A stretch of 64,000 bases of DNA from an uncultured Pseudomonadota bacterium (GTDB lineage Bacteria > Pseudomonadota > Gammaproteobacteria > Methylococcales > Methylomonadaceae), in NCBI GenBank assembly GCA_903848935.1, contig CAINHO010000006.1, positions 1-64,000 on the forward strand, in the 5' to 3' direction. Positions 1 to 9,611 of the stretch are shown here, piece after piece (the stretch's first letter is position 1; the number at the start of each line of letters is the position of its first letter). A program made the position numbers and the translations under genes. Under the pieces are notes generated by a model. It did not search any database and was not told the origin of the DNA. It saw only the letters and a list, made by a program, of their open reading frames with translations.

Positions 1-861
<861 letters not shown>

Positions 862-891
862 GTATTCTGTTTCTAAAGTGATTATAAAAGT

Positions 892-985
892 GGTAAAAAG
901 ATTTCATAATTCGAGTGTAAAAGGTAAAAAGATTTCATAATTCGAGTGTTGTGAATTTTTAACAAGGTAAAAACATTTCATAATT
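892..985 (+). repeat. Three spaced direct copies of a 20-27 bp word
   Basis: Copies at 892-918 and 923-949 are identical over 27 bases; a third at 966-985 matches over 20 bases with one G-to-C change. Start-to-start spacing is 31 and 43 bases. They could be binding sites for a regulator or a decayed iteron-like set; nothing in the sequence decides between these. Confidence 0.8.
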
Positions 986-1126
986 GTTTTTGGGTATAGT
1001 AATTTACTAAAAACTAGAAATTATTTAAAATTCAATTGGTTACGTTTTTTTGTTAATTTATGATTTTTTTGCAATTTGGTAAAAACATTATCGTAGCAAC
1101 CAAGGGTGACGATTCTACGCCTCGTC

Positions 1127-1182
<56 letters not shown>

Positions 1183-1233
1183 GAATAGTGTGTTGGCGGT
1201 ATTTTTGATGTCAATGGTTATTTGTAACGCAAT

Positions 1234-1271
1234 AAAAACGCCCTAAAACTTAACAGTTTTAGGGCGTTTTT
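1234..1271. terminator. Bidirectional intrinsic terminator
   Basis: A perfect 17-bp inverted repeat (1234-1250 and 1255-1271) with a four-base loop, A-rich on the left arm and T-rich on the right, reading as a terminator on both strands. It closes the minus-strand DUF4389/DUF2333/xerC group. Confidence 0.9.
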
Positions 1272-1290
1272 ACGATGATAAAAAAGCGAT

Positions 1291-1596
1291 TTACTTTTCG
1301 TCAGGCAATTTCAATTCTGCCGACATTGCCCACGGTGAAAATGGAAATGGCAACGTTTCTGTACCGAAAACCAAAAACAATAAAAGATGATAATCGTAAA
1401 TTGCCAAACCTCGTCCGAAACTCAAAATATGACGATTTTTTTCACCTGAAACTAAAATGAAAAATAATTGCAATAAAATCGGTATCCACGCAATCCATCG
1501 AACCAACGTGATTACCACAGCAAACAACAGCATTAAAAAAATGCGTTTCCAAATTTGTACTTGCGATAAATGGATATTAACTTGCTCTTCTATCAT
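1291..1596 (-). CDS. DUF4389 small membrane protein
   Basis: A 101-residue protein with a hydrophobic stretch at about residues 16-50 (one long or two short membrane segments), then the family-typical SGEKN, FGRGLAIYDY and FLVFGTETLPFPFSPW segments of DUF4389. Function is unknown for the family. The start lies one base after the stop of the DUF2333 gene, so the two are translated as a unit. It is followed by a strong terminator. The assignment rests on the conserved GEKN and PFPFSPW signatures. Confidence 0.8.
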   Translation of the reverse strand: MIEEQVNIHLSQVQIWKRIFLMLLFAVVITLVRWIAWIPILLQLFFILVSGEKNRHILSFGRGLAIYDYHLLLFLVFGTETLPFPFSPWAMSAELKLPDEK

Positions 1597-1597
1597 T

Positions 1598-2683
1598 TTA
1601 ACCTCTGTTCATAATGTCGCGTAAATCGAGAGCTGCCGCATTTGCACGCGCAATGTAGTTCGCCATCGATAATGAATAGTTGGCGAATAAACCATAGCCG
1701 CTACCGTCTAAAACCATTGGACTTAATGTTGGCGTTAAGCTGTTTTCGAGTTCCCGAATCATGACATCGACGGTTCGCATGGCACGTTTATCGAGCAAAA
1801 TATCGTGAAAATCGTGTTTAATTGCTCGTAAAATGTGCAATAACGCCCAACTCGCGCCGCGTGCTTCATAAAATACGTTATCGATTTCAAACCAGGTGAC
1901 TTTGGCAGCGACTTTGCCACTGGCTTCTTCGAGTTCTAAATTAGTCAAACCTGGTGCAAAGTTGCTGCTGGAAGCGTTGGAACTTAATCGTGTAGACAAA
2001 TCACCTAACCGTTTAATCACGACCTCGGTGTATTGCCACAAGTTATCTGCCCGTGAATAAAATTGGGCTTTTTTACCGGCACTTGGGTCTTGTAAACGCG
2101 CCATGTATTTGTGCAAGGCTTGAACACCTTTTTCATATTCGGCTTCGGTTGCAGGCAATGCCCACGAATTCGGCTCGTAATAAAAATATGGTTCGGCAAT
2201 TGCTAAATCGGGATCTTGTTCAGATTGTGATTGATCGCGGGCAAAATGGTTTCGTAACGCGGTGGTTGCATCGCGCAACATCACTAATGCGCCAAATTCC
2301 CAACTGGTAATGTTATCGAGTAACACGCCTGGCGGAGCCACGTCGTTGGTAATATAGCCGCCGCTTTTATTCAGCAACGTGTCAGCAATATGCGCCAACG
2401 TTGCTGTATAAGTGTAGCCGAGCGGTAATTCGGCGGCTAACACTTCATAACTCGGTGCGGTGGTTTCGCCATGTTCAGCATTTGCATTTTCGTCTTCAGG
2501 AATTGCCGCCGGCGTAAGTCCTGCCTGGGAAATTGCCGATTCTAAAATGTTGAACTGACCGGGTTCGCGCCCCCACCATTGACTTAACGTAAACATCACC
2601 ACGGCAACAATCAACGTTAAAACGCTGAGTATCCAAACGGTGCCTTTTGATTTGATGTCTGATATTTTTTCGTTTGCCGCCAT
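1598..2683 (-). CDS. DUF2333 family membrane-anchored protein
   Basis: A 361-residue protein with one N-terminal membrane segment (about residues 14-36) and a large, probably periplasmic, domain. Family landmarks are the LLNKSGGYITNDVAPPGVLLDN segment region (about 108-130), WEFGALVMLRDATTALR, and the RADNLW and RLGDLSTRLSS segments. DUF2333 proteins are conserved in many gammaproteobacteria without a defined role. An AAGG sits nine bases before the ATG at 2683. Likely co-transcribed with the DUF4389 gene. Confidence 0.85.
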   Translation of the reverse strand: MAANEKISDIKSKGTVWILSVLTLIVAVVMFTLSQWWGREPGQFNILESAISQAGLTPAAIPEDENANAEHGETTAPSYEVLAAELPLGYTYTATLAHIADTLLNKSGGYITNDVAPPGVLLDNITSWEFGALVMLRDATTALRNHFARDQSQSEQDPDLAIAEPYFYYEPNSWALPATEAEYEKGVQALHKYMARLQDPSAGKKAQFYSRADNLWQYTEVVIKRLGDLSTRLSSNASSSNFAPGLTNLELEEASGKVAAKVTWFEIDNVFYEARGASWALLHILRAIKHDFHDILLDKRAMRTVDVMIRELENSLTPTLSPMVLDGSGYGLFANYSLSMANYIARANAAALDLRDIMNRG

Positions 2684-2772
2684 AATTTGAACCTTTTAAG
2701 GAAATGTATTTTGCGTGATTGAGATTGAAAAGTGTGGCGCATAGTAGCAGGTTTTGAGTGTTTTTTGCGCGG

Positions 2773-3678
2773 CTAAACGGGCTTTTTTTTCGCTCGCGGA
2801 TGCGCGTTGTCGTAGACCTTTGCCAAATGCTCAAAATCTAAATGGGTGTAAATTTGCGTAGTGCTAATGCTGCTGTGTCCGAGTAATTCTTGCACGGCGC
2901 GTAAATCTTGACTGGATTGCAATAAATGGCTGGCGAACGAATGGCGTAAAGCGTGTGGGTGAACGTGTTGAGCCACGCCTTTTTTAATACACCATTGTTT
3001 AAGTCGATATTGAACACTGCGTTGGCAAAGTCGGTTGCCATTTTTTGATAAAAAAACCGCTAATTCTGTTTCATTTCGCGCCACGCGGTGCTTTAACCAA
3101 TTTTTAATTGCCAAAATCGCTTTGCTGCCAATCGGTAAAATGCGGGCTTTACCGCCTTTTCCAGATTGAATACGTAAGGATTTATCGCTCAAATCTAAAT
3201 CAGGCAAATTCAAATCGACCAATTCACTCAACCGCAAACCTGACGAATAAAATAATTCAAACATCGCGACATCGCGGACTTCTAACACCGAATCCGTGCC
3301 GGCATCTAACAAACCACCGATTTGATCTACGTCTAATGTTTTGGGTAATTTTCGAATGGATTTGGGAGCTTTGACGTATTTTGCGGGGTTGAGTGTGACT
3401 AAATCATTTTTTAATAAATACTGATAAAAAGACCGCATTGCCGATAATTCACGTTGCAAACTCGCGCTACTTAAGCCTTGCCGATGGCGATTCGCAACGT
3501 GTTGACGAATATCATTTGGCTGTAATTCCGACCAATGTTCAAACTTTTGTTTCACACAAAAATCGGTTAAGTGGCGCAAATCCCGTTGGTAATTGGTTAG
3601 CGTGTGAATCGACACGCGCTGCTCGACTTTCATTTGCGTAAAAAAGTCGGCAAGTTGGTTTTTGGCGATGGTTTTCAT
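2773..3678 (-). CDS. xerC: Tyrosine recombinase XerC
   Basis: A 301-residue site-specific recombinase that, with XerD, resolves chromosome dimers at dif. It has an N-terminal SAM-like core-binding domain (about 5-95) and a C-terminal catalytic domain with the full set of active-site residues: Arg in GLRLSELVDL, Lys in GKGGKARILPI, His-x-x-Arg in HPHALRHSFA, His in LGHSS, and the nucleophilic Tyr in TQIYTHLD. Length and motif order fit XerC rather than a phage integrase. It heads the minus-strand group with DUF2333 and DUF4389; no clear Shine-Dalgarno is seen. Confidence 0.92.
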   Translation of the reverse strand: MKTIAKNQLADFFTQMKVEQRVSIHTLTNYQRDLRHLTDFCVKQKFEHWSELQPNDIRQHVANRHRQGLSSASLQRELSAMRSFYQYLLKNDLVTLNPAKYVKAPKSIRKLPKTLDVDQIGGLLDAGTDSVLEVRDVAMFELFYSSGLRLSELVDLNLPDLDLSDKSLRIQSGKGGKARILPIGSKAILAIKNWLKHRVARNETELAVFLSKNGNRLCQRSVQYRLKQWCIKKGVAQHVHPHALRHSFASHLLQSSQDLRAVQELLGHSSISTTQIYTHLDFEHLAKVYDNAHPRAKKKPV

Positions 3679-3771
3679 TTTCTATTTTCGATTGCTAAGG
3701 GGAATTACTGACTTTTTGTTAAATCCGCTAGAATAAACACTCTTAAATTCTAACTTTCAAAAGGAAATCAA

Positions 3772-4182
3772 ATGAGCCAACAAGCCGCACTGACGTTAAT
3801 CGAAAACTACTATGCCGCATTCAACAACGCCGACATGGACACATTTTTAGACTTGCTGACCAATGACGTAATTCATGACATCAACGAAGGTAAACGTGAC
3901 ATCGGCAAAGAAGCCTTCACGCAATTTATGGCGTGCATGAATTCAAATTACAAAGAACAACTCGTCGATATGGTCATCATGGCGAATGCTGATGGTAAAC
4001 GTGCTGCAGCAGAATTCATTGTTGTCGGTGAATACTTGAAAACTGACGATGGTTTACCTGAAGCACAAGGTCAAAAATACCGTTTGCCAGCGGGTGCATT
4101 TTTTGAAATTCGCGACGGCAAAGTTGCTCGTATCACCAACTATTACAATCTTCAAAATTGGATTGCACAAGTTAGCGCGTAA
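3772..4182 (+). CDS. NTF2-like / SnoaL-type protein
   Basis: A 136-residue single-domain protein of the NTF2-like cone fold: an N-terminal ALTLIENYYAAFNNADMDTF helix pair, a short LLTNDVIHDINEG segment, a central strand AAAEFIVVGEYL and the C-terminal GAFFEIRDGKVARITNYYN typical of ketosteroid-isomerase-like polyketide-cyclase relatives. The substrate cannot be inferred. AAAGGAA lies well placed before the ATG at 3772. The gene is monocistronic, divergent from xerC, and ends in a strong terminator. Confidence 0.8.
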   Translation: MSQQAALTLIENYYAAFNNADMDTFLDLLTNDVIHDINEGKRDIGKEAFTQFMACMNSNYKEQLVDMVIMANADGKRAAAEFIVVGEYLKTDDGLPEAQGQKYRLPAGAFFEIRDGKVARITNYYNLQNWIAQVSA

Positions 4183-4191
4183 GTTTGCGTT

Positions 4192-4222
4192 AAAAAACGG
4201 GCAGATTTTCTGCCCGTTTTTT
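4192..4222. terminator. Bidirectional intrinsic terminator
   Basis: Inverted repeat 4192-4205 / 4209-4222 with a TTT loop, an A-run on the left and T-run on the right. It serves the NTF2-like gene on the plus strand and hemJ on the minus strand; the hemJ stop codon touches its right arm. Confidence 0.9.
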
Positions 4223-4650
4223 CAAAATGGTTTCACGACTGCCAAAATAACAATGCCCACTAAAAAAAGTACGGGGATTTCATTCATCCAACGATAAAAA
4301 ATGTGGTCACGTTTATTTTCATTCGCACGAAAATCTTTGAACCATTGCCAACAAAAATAATGGTAAATCACCAGTCCCAGTAACAAGGCTAATTTGACGT
4401 ACAACCAACCCGCGTGCGAATACATCTGCCACGCACCAGCCATTAACAGCCAAATTCCAAACACAAACGTGGCAATCATCGACGGAGTCATGATGCCAAA
4501 AAACAGTTTTCGCTCCATGATTTTAAAACGTTCATCGCTTGCCGTATCGTCGCTCATTGCGTGATAAACGTACAATCGCGGCAAATAAAATAATCCTGCA
4601 AACCAACACACCATCGCAATTAAATGTAACGCTTTTAACCAGAGCATCAT
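4222..4650 (-). CDS. hemJ: Protoporphyrinogen IX oxidase HemJ (UPF0093)
   Basis: A 142-residue integral membrane protein with four predicted membrane segments. It carries the HemJ landmarks KALHLIAMVCWFAGLFYLPRL at the N-terminus (conserved His), KIMERKLFFGIMTPSM, and GWLYVKLALLLGLVIYHY (conserved Lys). HemJ oxidises protoporphyrinogen IX to protoporphyrin IX in haem synthesis in bacteria without HemG/HemY. Its ATG overlaps the stop of the upstream thioredoxin-like gene by four bases (ATGA), so the two are probably co-translated. Confidence 0.9.
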   Translation of the reverse strand: MMLWLKALHLIAMVCWFAGLFYLPRLYVYHAMSDDTASDERFKIMERKLFFGIMTPSMIATFVFGIWLLMAGAWQMYSHAGWLYVKLALLLGLVIYHYFCWQWFKDFRANENKRDHIFYRWMNEIPVLFLVGIVILAVVKPF

Positions 4651-5132
4651 TTTTCCTTCAAAAAATTTTCAATCAATGGCTGCAATTCAGCCAATTCCAT
4701 CAAACCGACTTTTTGCCACACGATTTCGCCTTTTAGATTCAACAAAAACGTGGTCGGTGTGACTTTCACATCGCCAAATGTCTTCGCAATTTTCGCTTCA
4801 ATATCCAACGTAATCAGGTAGGGCAGGGCGTGCAATTTATTAAATTCAATCACATGATTCGGCGGATCGTAATACATCGATACGCCAATAATTTCTAGTC
4901 CTTGCGCGTGATAACGTGAATACAAATCGAGCCAAAGCGGAATTTCTTTGAGACAACTTTCACAATCAGTCGCCCAAAATGTCACAATTACAGGTTTACC
5001 ACGCCATTTTTCCAGCGACATTTTTTCGCTATTTAACGTGGTAAAAGAGATATTCGGAACAGTTTTGTTGAAACTAAAAAACATACTCGTCATCAATACA
5101 AGTAATAAAGCGAGGACTATAAGTGATTTCAT
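4647..5132 (-). CDS. TlpA/ResA-like membrane-anchored thioredoxin
   Basis: From the ATG at 5132 the protein is 161 residues: an N-terminal signal anchor (MKSLIVLALLLVLMTSMFF), then a thioredoxin fold with the redox pair in TDCESCLKE (CxxC) and the cis-Pro in VTPTTFLL. A longer frame runs upstream to 5261 but would overlap the end of pckA and put residues before the signal anchor, so the internal start is preferred. Likely a periplasmic thiol-disulfide reductase; coupling to hemJ hints at haem or cytochrome biogenesis, but that is inference. Confidence 0.85.
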   Translation of the reverse strand: MKSLIVLALLLVLMTSMFFSFNKTVPNISFTTLNSEKMSLEKWRGKPVIVTFWATDCESCLKEIPLWLDLYSRYHAQGLEIIGVSMYYDPPNHVIEFNKLHALPYLITLDIEAKIAKTFGDVKVTPTTFLLNLKGEIVWQKVGLMELAELQPLIENFLKEK

Positions 5133-5187
5133 TTGAAAAATTCGAAAGTGCGACACGGGTGTTGTATCGCACAATTTGGAGGGAAAA

Positions 5188-6765
5188 TTACAATTGCGGC
5201 CCAGCTTGGGTAAAATCGAAATCGTTATTTGCGCTGGTATATTTTTGGAAATTTGCGACAAACATTCCTGCTAATTTTTGTGCCGTTTCGTCGAAAATCG
5301 CCTTGTCTTCCCACGCATTTCGCGGGTTTAATAAATTAGTTTCTACACCAGCCAACGTCGTCGGAATGCTCAAATTAAAATACGGCATTGTTTCAAAATC
5401 GGAATTATTGATACTGCCGTCCAAAATCGCATTCACACAAGCGCGAGTGCCTTTAATACTCATGCGTTTGCCCACGCCATAATCACCGCCTGTCCAACCT
5501 GTGTTGACCAAATAAGCGTTTACGCCATTTTGTTCCATTTTTTTGCCAAGCAACGTCGCATAAACTGTCGGATGCAAGGGTAAAAAGGCTTCGCCAAAAC
5601 ACGCTGAAAATGTCGCTTGTGGTTCAGTTACGCCACGCTCTGTCCCAGCTACTTTCGCGGTGTAGCCCGACAAGAAATAATACATCGCTTGTTCTTTCGA
5701 TAACTTTGAAACGGGCGGCAAAATGCCAAACGCATCGCAGGTTAAGAAAATAATGTTTTGCGGTTGTCCTGCGCGTAAATCGGGTTCGTGATTTTCAATA
5801 TGTTCAATCGGATACGAAACACGGGTATTTTCAGTTTTCGAACTATCGTGATAATCCACTTCACCGTTATCATCGTAAACCACGTTTTCAAGCAGCGCGT
5901 GACGGCGAATCGCGGCAAAAATTTCGGGTTCATTTTCTTGTGATAAACCGATACATTTCGCGTAACAACCGCCTTCAAAATTAAATACACCGCTATCATC
6001 CCAACCGTGTTCATCATCGCCAATCAATTTACGCGACGCATCCGTTGAAAGCGTGGTTTTTCCTGTTCCTGATAATCCAAAAAATAACGCGACATCGCCG
6101 TCCTTGCCGACATTTGCGCTACAGTGCATCGACAAAATACCTTCCAACGGCAACCAGTAATTCATCATGGTGAAAATGCCTTTTTTCATTTCCCCGCCGT
6201 ACCAAGTACCACCGATGATAGCGATATTTTTTTCGACATTGAAAATACAAAAAACTTCGGAATTCAAACCGTGATTCTGCCATTTTTCGTTGGTGAAATT
6301 GCTGGCATTGTAAACGCGAAAAGTCGGTGTAAAACTTTCTAATTCGTTCGCTTCGGGACGAATGAACATATTTTTAACGAAGTGCGATTGCCACGCGAAT
6401 TCGGTAATGAAACGCACCGATTTGCGCGTCACGCCATCACCACTGAAACCGTCAGTAACGTAAATATCTTTACCGGACAAATAATCAATTACATCGGCAT
6501 AAAGATCATCGAAAATCTCTGTTGAAACGGGCTTATTCACATTGCCCCAAGCGATATTTTGATTCGATGGTTCTTGCTGCACAAAAAACTTATCTTTCGG
6601 CGATCGTCCCGTGAATTTCCCTGTGTCCACAGTCATAGTGTCATTACTTAACACTTGTCCTTCTTGATTAGTGACTTCGTGGTTAAAAAGCTCGTCATAA
6701 CTTAAATTGTGATAAACCTTGCCTACTTGATGAAGTCCCAATTCTTCTGCACTTAATTCACTCAT
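5188..6765 (-). CDS. pckA: Phosphoenolpyruvate carboxykinase (ATP)
   Basis: A 525-residue enzyme that converts oxaloacetate and ATP to PEP and CO2, the first step of gluconeogenesis. Landmarks: [13 protein letters not shown] near the N-terminus, [16 protein letters not shown], the P-loop [10 protein letters not shown] at about 230, [17 protein letters not shown], and [15 protein letters not shown]. The ATG at 6765 is preferred over one 15 codons upstream because AGGAG lies seven bases before it and the protein then starts [11 protein letters not shown]. Near nifJ and ppsA in the same window it completes a pyruvate/PEP/oxaloacetate node. Confidence 0.95.
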   Translation of the reverse strand: MSELSAEELGLHQVGKVYHNLSYDELFNHEVTNQEGQVLSNDTMTVDTGKFTGRSPKDKFFVQQEPSNQNIAWGNVNKPVSTEIFDDLYADVIDYLSGKDIYVTDGFSGDGVTRKSVRFITEFAWQSHFVKNMFIRPEANELESFTPTFRVYNASNFTNEKWQNHGLNSEVFCIFNVEKNIAIIGGTWYGGEMKKGIFTMMNYWLPLEGILSMHCSANVGKDGDVALFFGLSGTGKTTLSTDASRKLIGDDEHGWDDSGVFNFEGGCYAKCIGLSQENEPEIFAAIRRHALLENVVYDDNGEVDYHDSSKTENTRVSYPIEHIENHEPDLRAGQPQNIIFLTCDAFGILPPVSKLSKEQAMYYFLSGYTAKVAGTERGVTEPQATFSACFGEAFLPLHPTVYATLLGKKMEQNGVNAYLVNTGWTGGDYGVGKRMSIKGTRACVNAILDGSINNSDFETMPYFNLSIPTTLAGVETNLLNPRNAWEDKAIFDETAQKLAGMFVANFQKYTSANNDFDFTQAGPQL

Positions 6766-6955
6766 TACTACGGCTCCTAAGATTTTATAATCGTTCTTTT
6801 TGTACGGCATCTACCGATTCCGTAAATGTAGCCGAAATTGAATTTTTAGACAAGGATTTGCGCCTTTTACAGTCGATTTATCACGGTTTGGCGCGAGTGG
6901 GTGAATTATGCTATCTTTTCGCCCATAATTTTCACTTCTAAAATATTCTAAAATT

Positions 6956-8443
6956 ATGACTCCCGAACAATTTAATCAGTACGCTGAACAAGGTTTCAAT
7001 CGTATTCCCGTTAGTTGCGAAATTCTCGCCGATGTTCACACGCCATTAAGTGCATATTTAAAACTCGCCGCTGGCGCGTATTCCTATTTGTTTGAGTCGG
7101 TTCACGGTGGCGAAAAATGGGGACGTTATTCAATTATTGGTTTGCCGTGTAAAACGGTTGTTAAAATTTTTGGCAACCAAATTACCGTGACATTTGAAAA
7201 AAAAATCATCGAAGATTTAACGCACGAAAATCCGTTGAAATGGATTGAAGAATTTAAAGCGCGTTATAGTGTACCAGACGTTGAAGGTTTGCCACGTTTT
7301 AACGGTGGATTAGTAGGTTATTTTGGTTATGAAACGGTTGCGTACATTGAACCGCGTGTTTGCAAAGTTGAAAAACCAGATGAAATCGGCGCACCAGATA
7401 TTTTGTTGATGGTATCGGAAGAATTACTCGTTTTCGATAATTTGTCGGGCAAAATGTTGTTGCTCACGCACGCCAATCCTGAAGAAGCGAATGCGTATGA
7501 AAATGCTCAAAAACGTTTGCAAGAATTGGCAACGAGGTTACGCGAATCACAAGCAAAACCTGAACGTCATCCGAATCCTAAAATTGTTCACGAAAGTGAT
7601 TTTATTTCTGGTTTCACGCAGGAAGGTCACGCAAAAGCTGTTCTCAAAGCAAAAGAATATATTGCTAACGGCGACATGATGCAGGTGGCTTTATCACAAC
7701 GTCTGTCGATTCCTTTCACCGCCGCACCTTTAAATTTATACCGAGCGTTGCGTTGTTTGAATCCATCACCGTACATGTTTTATCTGGATTTAGACGATTT
7801 TCATATTGTCGGTTCATCTCCTGAAATTTTAGTACGTTTGGAAGATGAAACAGTGACAATTCGCCCGATTGCAGGAACACGTCGACGCGGTATTACGCCC
7901 GAACAAGATTTAGAACTCGAAAAAGAATTACTCGCTGATCCTAAAGAAATCGCTGAACATTTAATGTTGATTGATTTAGGACGAAATGATACGGGACGTG
8001 TTTCTGAAATTGGTACCGTTCAACTCACTGCTAAAATGGTTGTTGAACGCTATTCACACGTTATGCACATCGTTTCGAACGTCACGGGAAAATTGAAACA
8101 AGGCAAAAATGCGTTCGATGTATTAGCGGCAACTTTTCCCGCTGGGACAGTGAGTGGTGCGCCGAAAATTCGGGCAATGGAAATTATTGACGAACTCGAA
8201 CCCGTGAAACGTGGCATTTATTCTGGCGCGGTGGGTTATATCGGTTGGACGGGTAATTTAGATACCGCGATTGCGATTAGAACGGCGGTTATTAAAAATG
8301 GAAAACTACATATTCAAGTGGGTGGCGGGATTGTTTATGACTCCGTGCCACAAAGTGAATGGGAAGAAACAATGAATAAAGGACGCGCGGTATTTCGTGC
8401 GGTTGCAATGGCGGAAGCTGGTTTAGAAGGAGAGCAAGCATGA
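6956..8443 (+). CDS. trpE: Anthranilate synthase component I
   Basis: A 495-residue chorismate-utilising enzyme making anthranilate from chorismate with ammonia supplied by TrpG. The C-terminal chorismate-binding domain shows [54 protein letters not shown] and [17 protein letters not shown]. It overlaps trpG by four bases. trpD and trpC do not follow, so the trp genes are split. An imperfect inverted repeat around 6901-6935 lies just upstream of the start; it could be an operator or leader structure, but no leader peptide with Trp codons is evident. Confidence 0.95.
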   Translation: MTPEQFNQYAEQGFNRIPVSCEILADVHTPLSAYLKLAAGAYSYLFESVHGGEKWGRYSIIGLPCKTVVKIFGNQITVTFEKKIIEDLTHENPLKWIEEFKARYSVPDVEGLPRFNGGLVGYFGYETVAYIEPRVCKVEKPDEIGAPDILLMVSEELLVFDNLSGKMLLLTHANPEEANAYENAQKRLQELATRLRESQAKPERHPNPKIVHESDFISGFTQEGHAKAVLKAKEYIANGDMMQVALSQRLSIPFTAAPLNLYRALRCLNPSPYMFYLDLDDFHIVGSSPEILVRLEDETVTIRPIAGTRRRGITPEQDLELEKELLADPKEIAEHLMLIDLGRNDTGRVSEIGTVQLTAKMVVERYSHVMHIVSNVTGKLKQGKNAFDVLAATFPAGTVSGAPKIRAMEIIDELEPVKRGIYSGAVGYIGWTGNLDTAIAIRTAVIKNGKLHIQVGGGIVYDSVPQSEWEETMNKGRAVFRAVAMAEAGLEGEQA

Positions 8444-9021
8444 AAGTTGTTATGGTCGATAACTATGATTCATTCACTTATAACCTCGTGCAATACTTGG
8501 GCGAACTTGGCGCAGAAGTCATTGTCGTTCGTAACGATCAAGTTTCGGTGAGAGATATTGAAGCCCTCAAACCAGAGAAAATCGTCATTTCACCTGGGCC
8601 TTGCACACCAAAAGAAGCGGGGGTTTCGGTTGAAACGATTTTGCATTTCGCGGGAAAAATTCCGTTGCTTGGCGTATGTTTAGGACATCAAAGTATTGGT
8701 TATGCGTTTGGCGGAAATGTCATTCATGCCAAGCAAATTATGCACGGCAAAACATCGCCTGTTTATCATGCTGACACGGGTGTTTTTAAAGGCTTGAATA
8801 ACCCATTTACCGCGACGCGCTACCATTCGCTTGTGATTGAACAAGCAAGTTTGCCCGAGTGTTTAGAAGTGACTGCGTGGACACAAAATGAACAAGGCGA
8901 AATCGACGAAATCATGGGTGTGAGGCATAAAACGCTTGATATTGAAGGCGTGCAATTTCACCCTGAATCGATTTTGACGGAACATGGACACGATTTGTTG
9001 CGGAATTTTCTGCAACGTTGA
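8440..9021 (+). CDS. trpG: Anthranilate synthase component II (glutamine amidotransferase)
   Basis: A 193-residue class I glutamine amidotransferase releasing ammonia from glutamine for TrpE. The catalytic Cys is in [12 protein letters not shown], the His-x-Glu pair in [13 protein letters not shown], and the oxyanion segment in ISPGPCTP. The ATG overlaps the trpE stop (ATGA), showing translational coupling. The same subunit may also serve p-aminobenzoate synthase, as in other proteobacteria, but no pabB is in the window. Confidence 0.94.
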   Translation: MKVVMVDNYDSFTYNLVQYLGELGAEVIVVRNDQVSVRDIEALKPEKIVISPGPCTPKEAGVSVETILHFAGKIPLLGVCLGHQSIGYAFGGNVIHAKQIMHGKTSPVYHADTGVFKGLNNPFTATRYHSLVIEQASLPECLEVTAWTQNEQGEIDEIMGVRHKTLDIEGVQFHPESILTEHGHDLLRNFLQR

Positions 9022-9141
9022 ATACTTAAAAATAGGGCGTGACAAATGAAAAACTCAACCGAATGACACGCCTTAACCACTGAACAAGCCCTCGAACAAC
9101 AACCGACTCAAATAGGTTTAATTCACCGACGTTTAGCCGCG

Positions 9142-9172
9142 TGATGGTGCGAATTAAAAACTCGCACCATCA
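9142..9172. terminator. Hairpin between trpG and a convergent small gene
   Basis: An 11-bp perfect inverted repeat (9142-9152 / 9162-9172) with a nine-base loop. It lacks a strong T-run on either strand, so it may be a weak or factor-assisted terminator for trpEG or for the minus-strand small peptide gene. Confidence 0.55.
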
Positions 9173-9178
9173 ATCAAA

Positions 9179-9373
9179 TTAGGCGTAAGTATCAACCGAA
9201 CTTCCACAACAAGAACCAACACTTCCGCTGCTTGAAGCATCTGAACTGCCGGCTGCGGCAGCATTTGCTTCGGGATTCGCCGTGCCAATACTAATATTCG
9301 GTTGTGGGTTATTTACCGCCATAAGCGTTTGTGCAATGGTTGGACTGACTGATGCAGTTATCATTGGAATCAC
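9179..9373 (-). CDS. Small Ser/Ala/Gly-rich peptide with a vicinal Cys pair
   Basis: A 64-residue protein with no family I can name. The first half is mildly hydrophobic (ITASVSPTIAQTLMAVNN); the second half is rich in Ala, Ser and Gly and ends SVGSCCGSSVDTYA. AAGGTGA lies seven bases before the ATG, so it is very likely translated. The layout, a leader-like N-terminus and a small-residue C-terminus with two adjacent cysteines, recalls precursors of modified peptides, but no modifying enzyme or exporter is adjacent. It could equally be a small structural or metal-binding protein. Confidence 0.6.
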   Translation of the reverse strand: MIPMITASVSPTIAQTLMAVNNPQPNISIGTANPEANAAAAGSSDASSSGSVGSCCGSSVDTYA

Positions 9374-9547
9374 CTTTTTGAAGTTGATAAAAAATAAAAT
9401 TTACGAACAATTCTGAACCGAATGTCAACATTGTTAAGACAGGGGTCAATGATTTACAACGGTTAAATTTTCGCTTTTTCTTTAGCGGCAGTTTCGTCTA
9501 AATTTTCTTTTTAATTTAAAACGCGCATTATGCAATTAAAAGCGGCG

Positions 9548-9574
9548 TTGAAATTTTTCGTTTTTGCACCACAT
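9548..9574 (+). promoter_or_regulatory. Possible heat-shock (sigma-32-type) promoter of clpB
   Basis: TTGAA at 9548-9552 is followed after a 14-base spacer by CACCACAT at 9567-9574, close to the sigma-32 pattern (CTTGAA, 13-15 bases, CCCCAT). It lies about 40 bases before the clpB start, and clpB is a standard heat-shock gene. The match is imperfect. Confidence 0.4.
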
Positions 9575-9611
9575 CCGTAGCTATTCAAATTACTTTATCG
9601 AGGGCAACACA

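Noticed and set aside
1275-1460. A 61-codon plus-strand frame antisense to the DUF4389 gene
   Set aside because: It lies entirely opposite a convincing gene, begins in the terminator, and has no recognisable product.
5133-5261. N-terminal extension of the TlpA-like thioredoxin to 204 residues
   Set aside because: It would overlap pckA and place a non-hydrophobic segment before the signal anchor.
9046-9144. A 33-codon frame after trpG interrupted by an in-frame TGA at codon 7
   Set aside because: It could be a decayed small gene, but it is short, matches nothing I know and lacks a Shine-Dalgarno; a selenocysteine reading is not supported by a hairpin.
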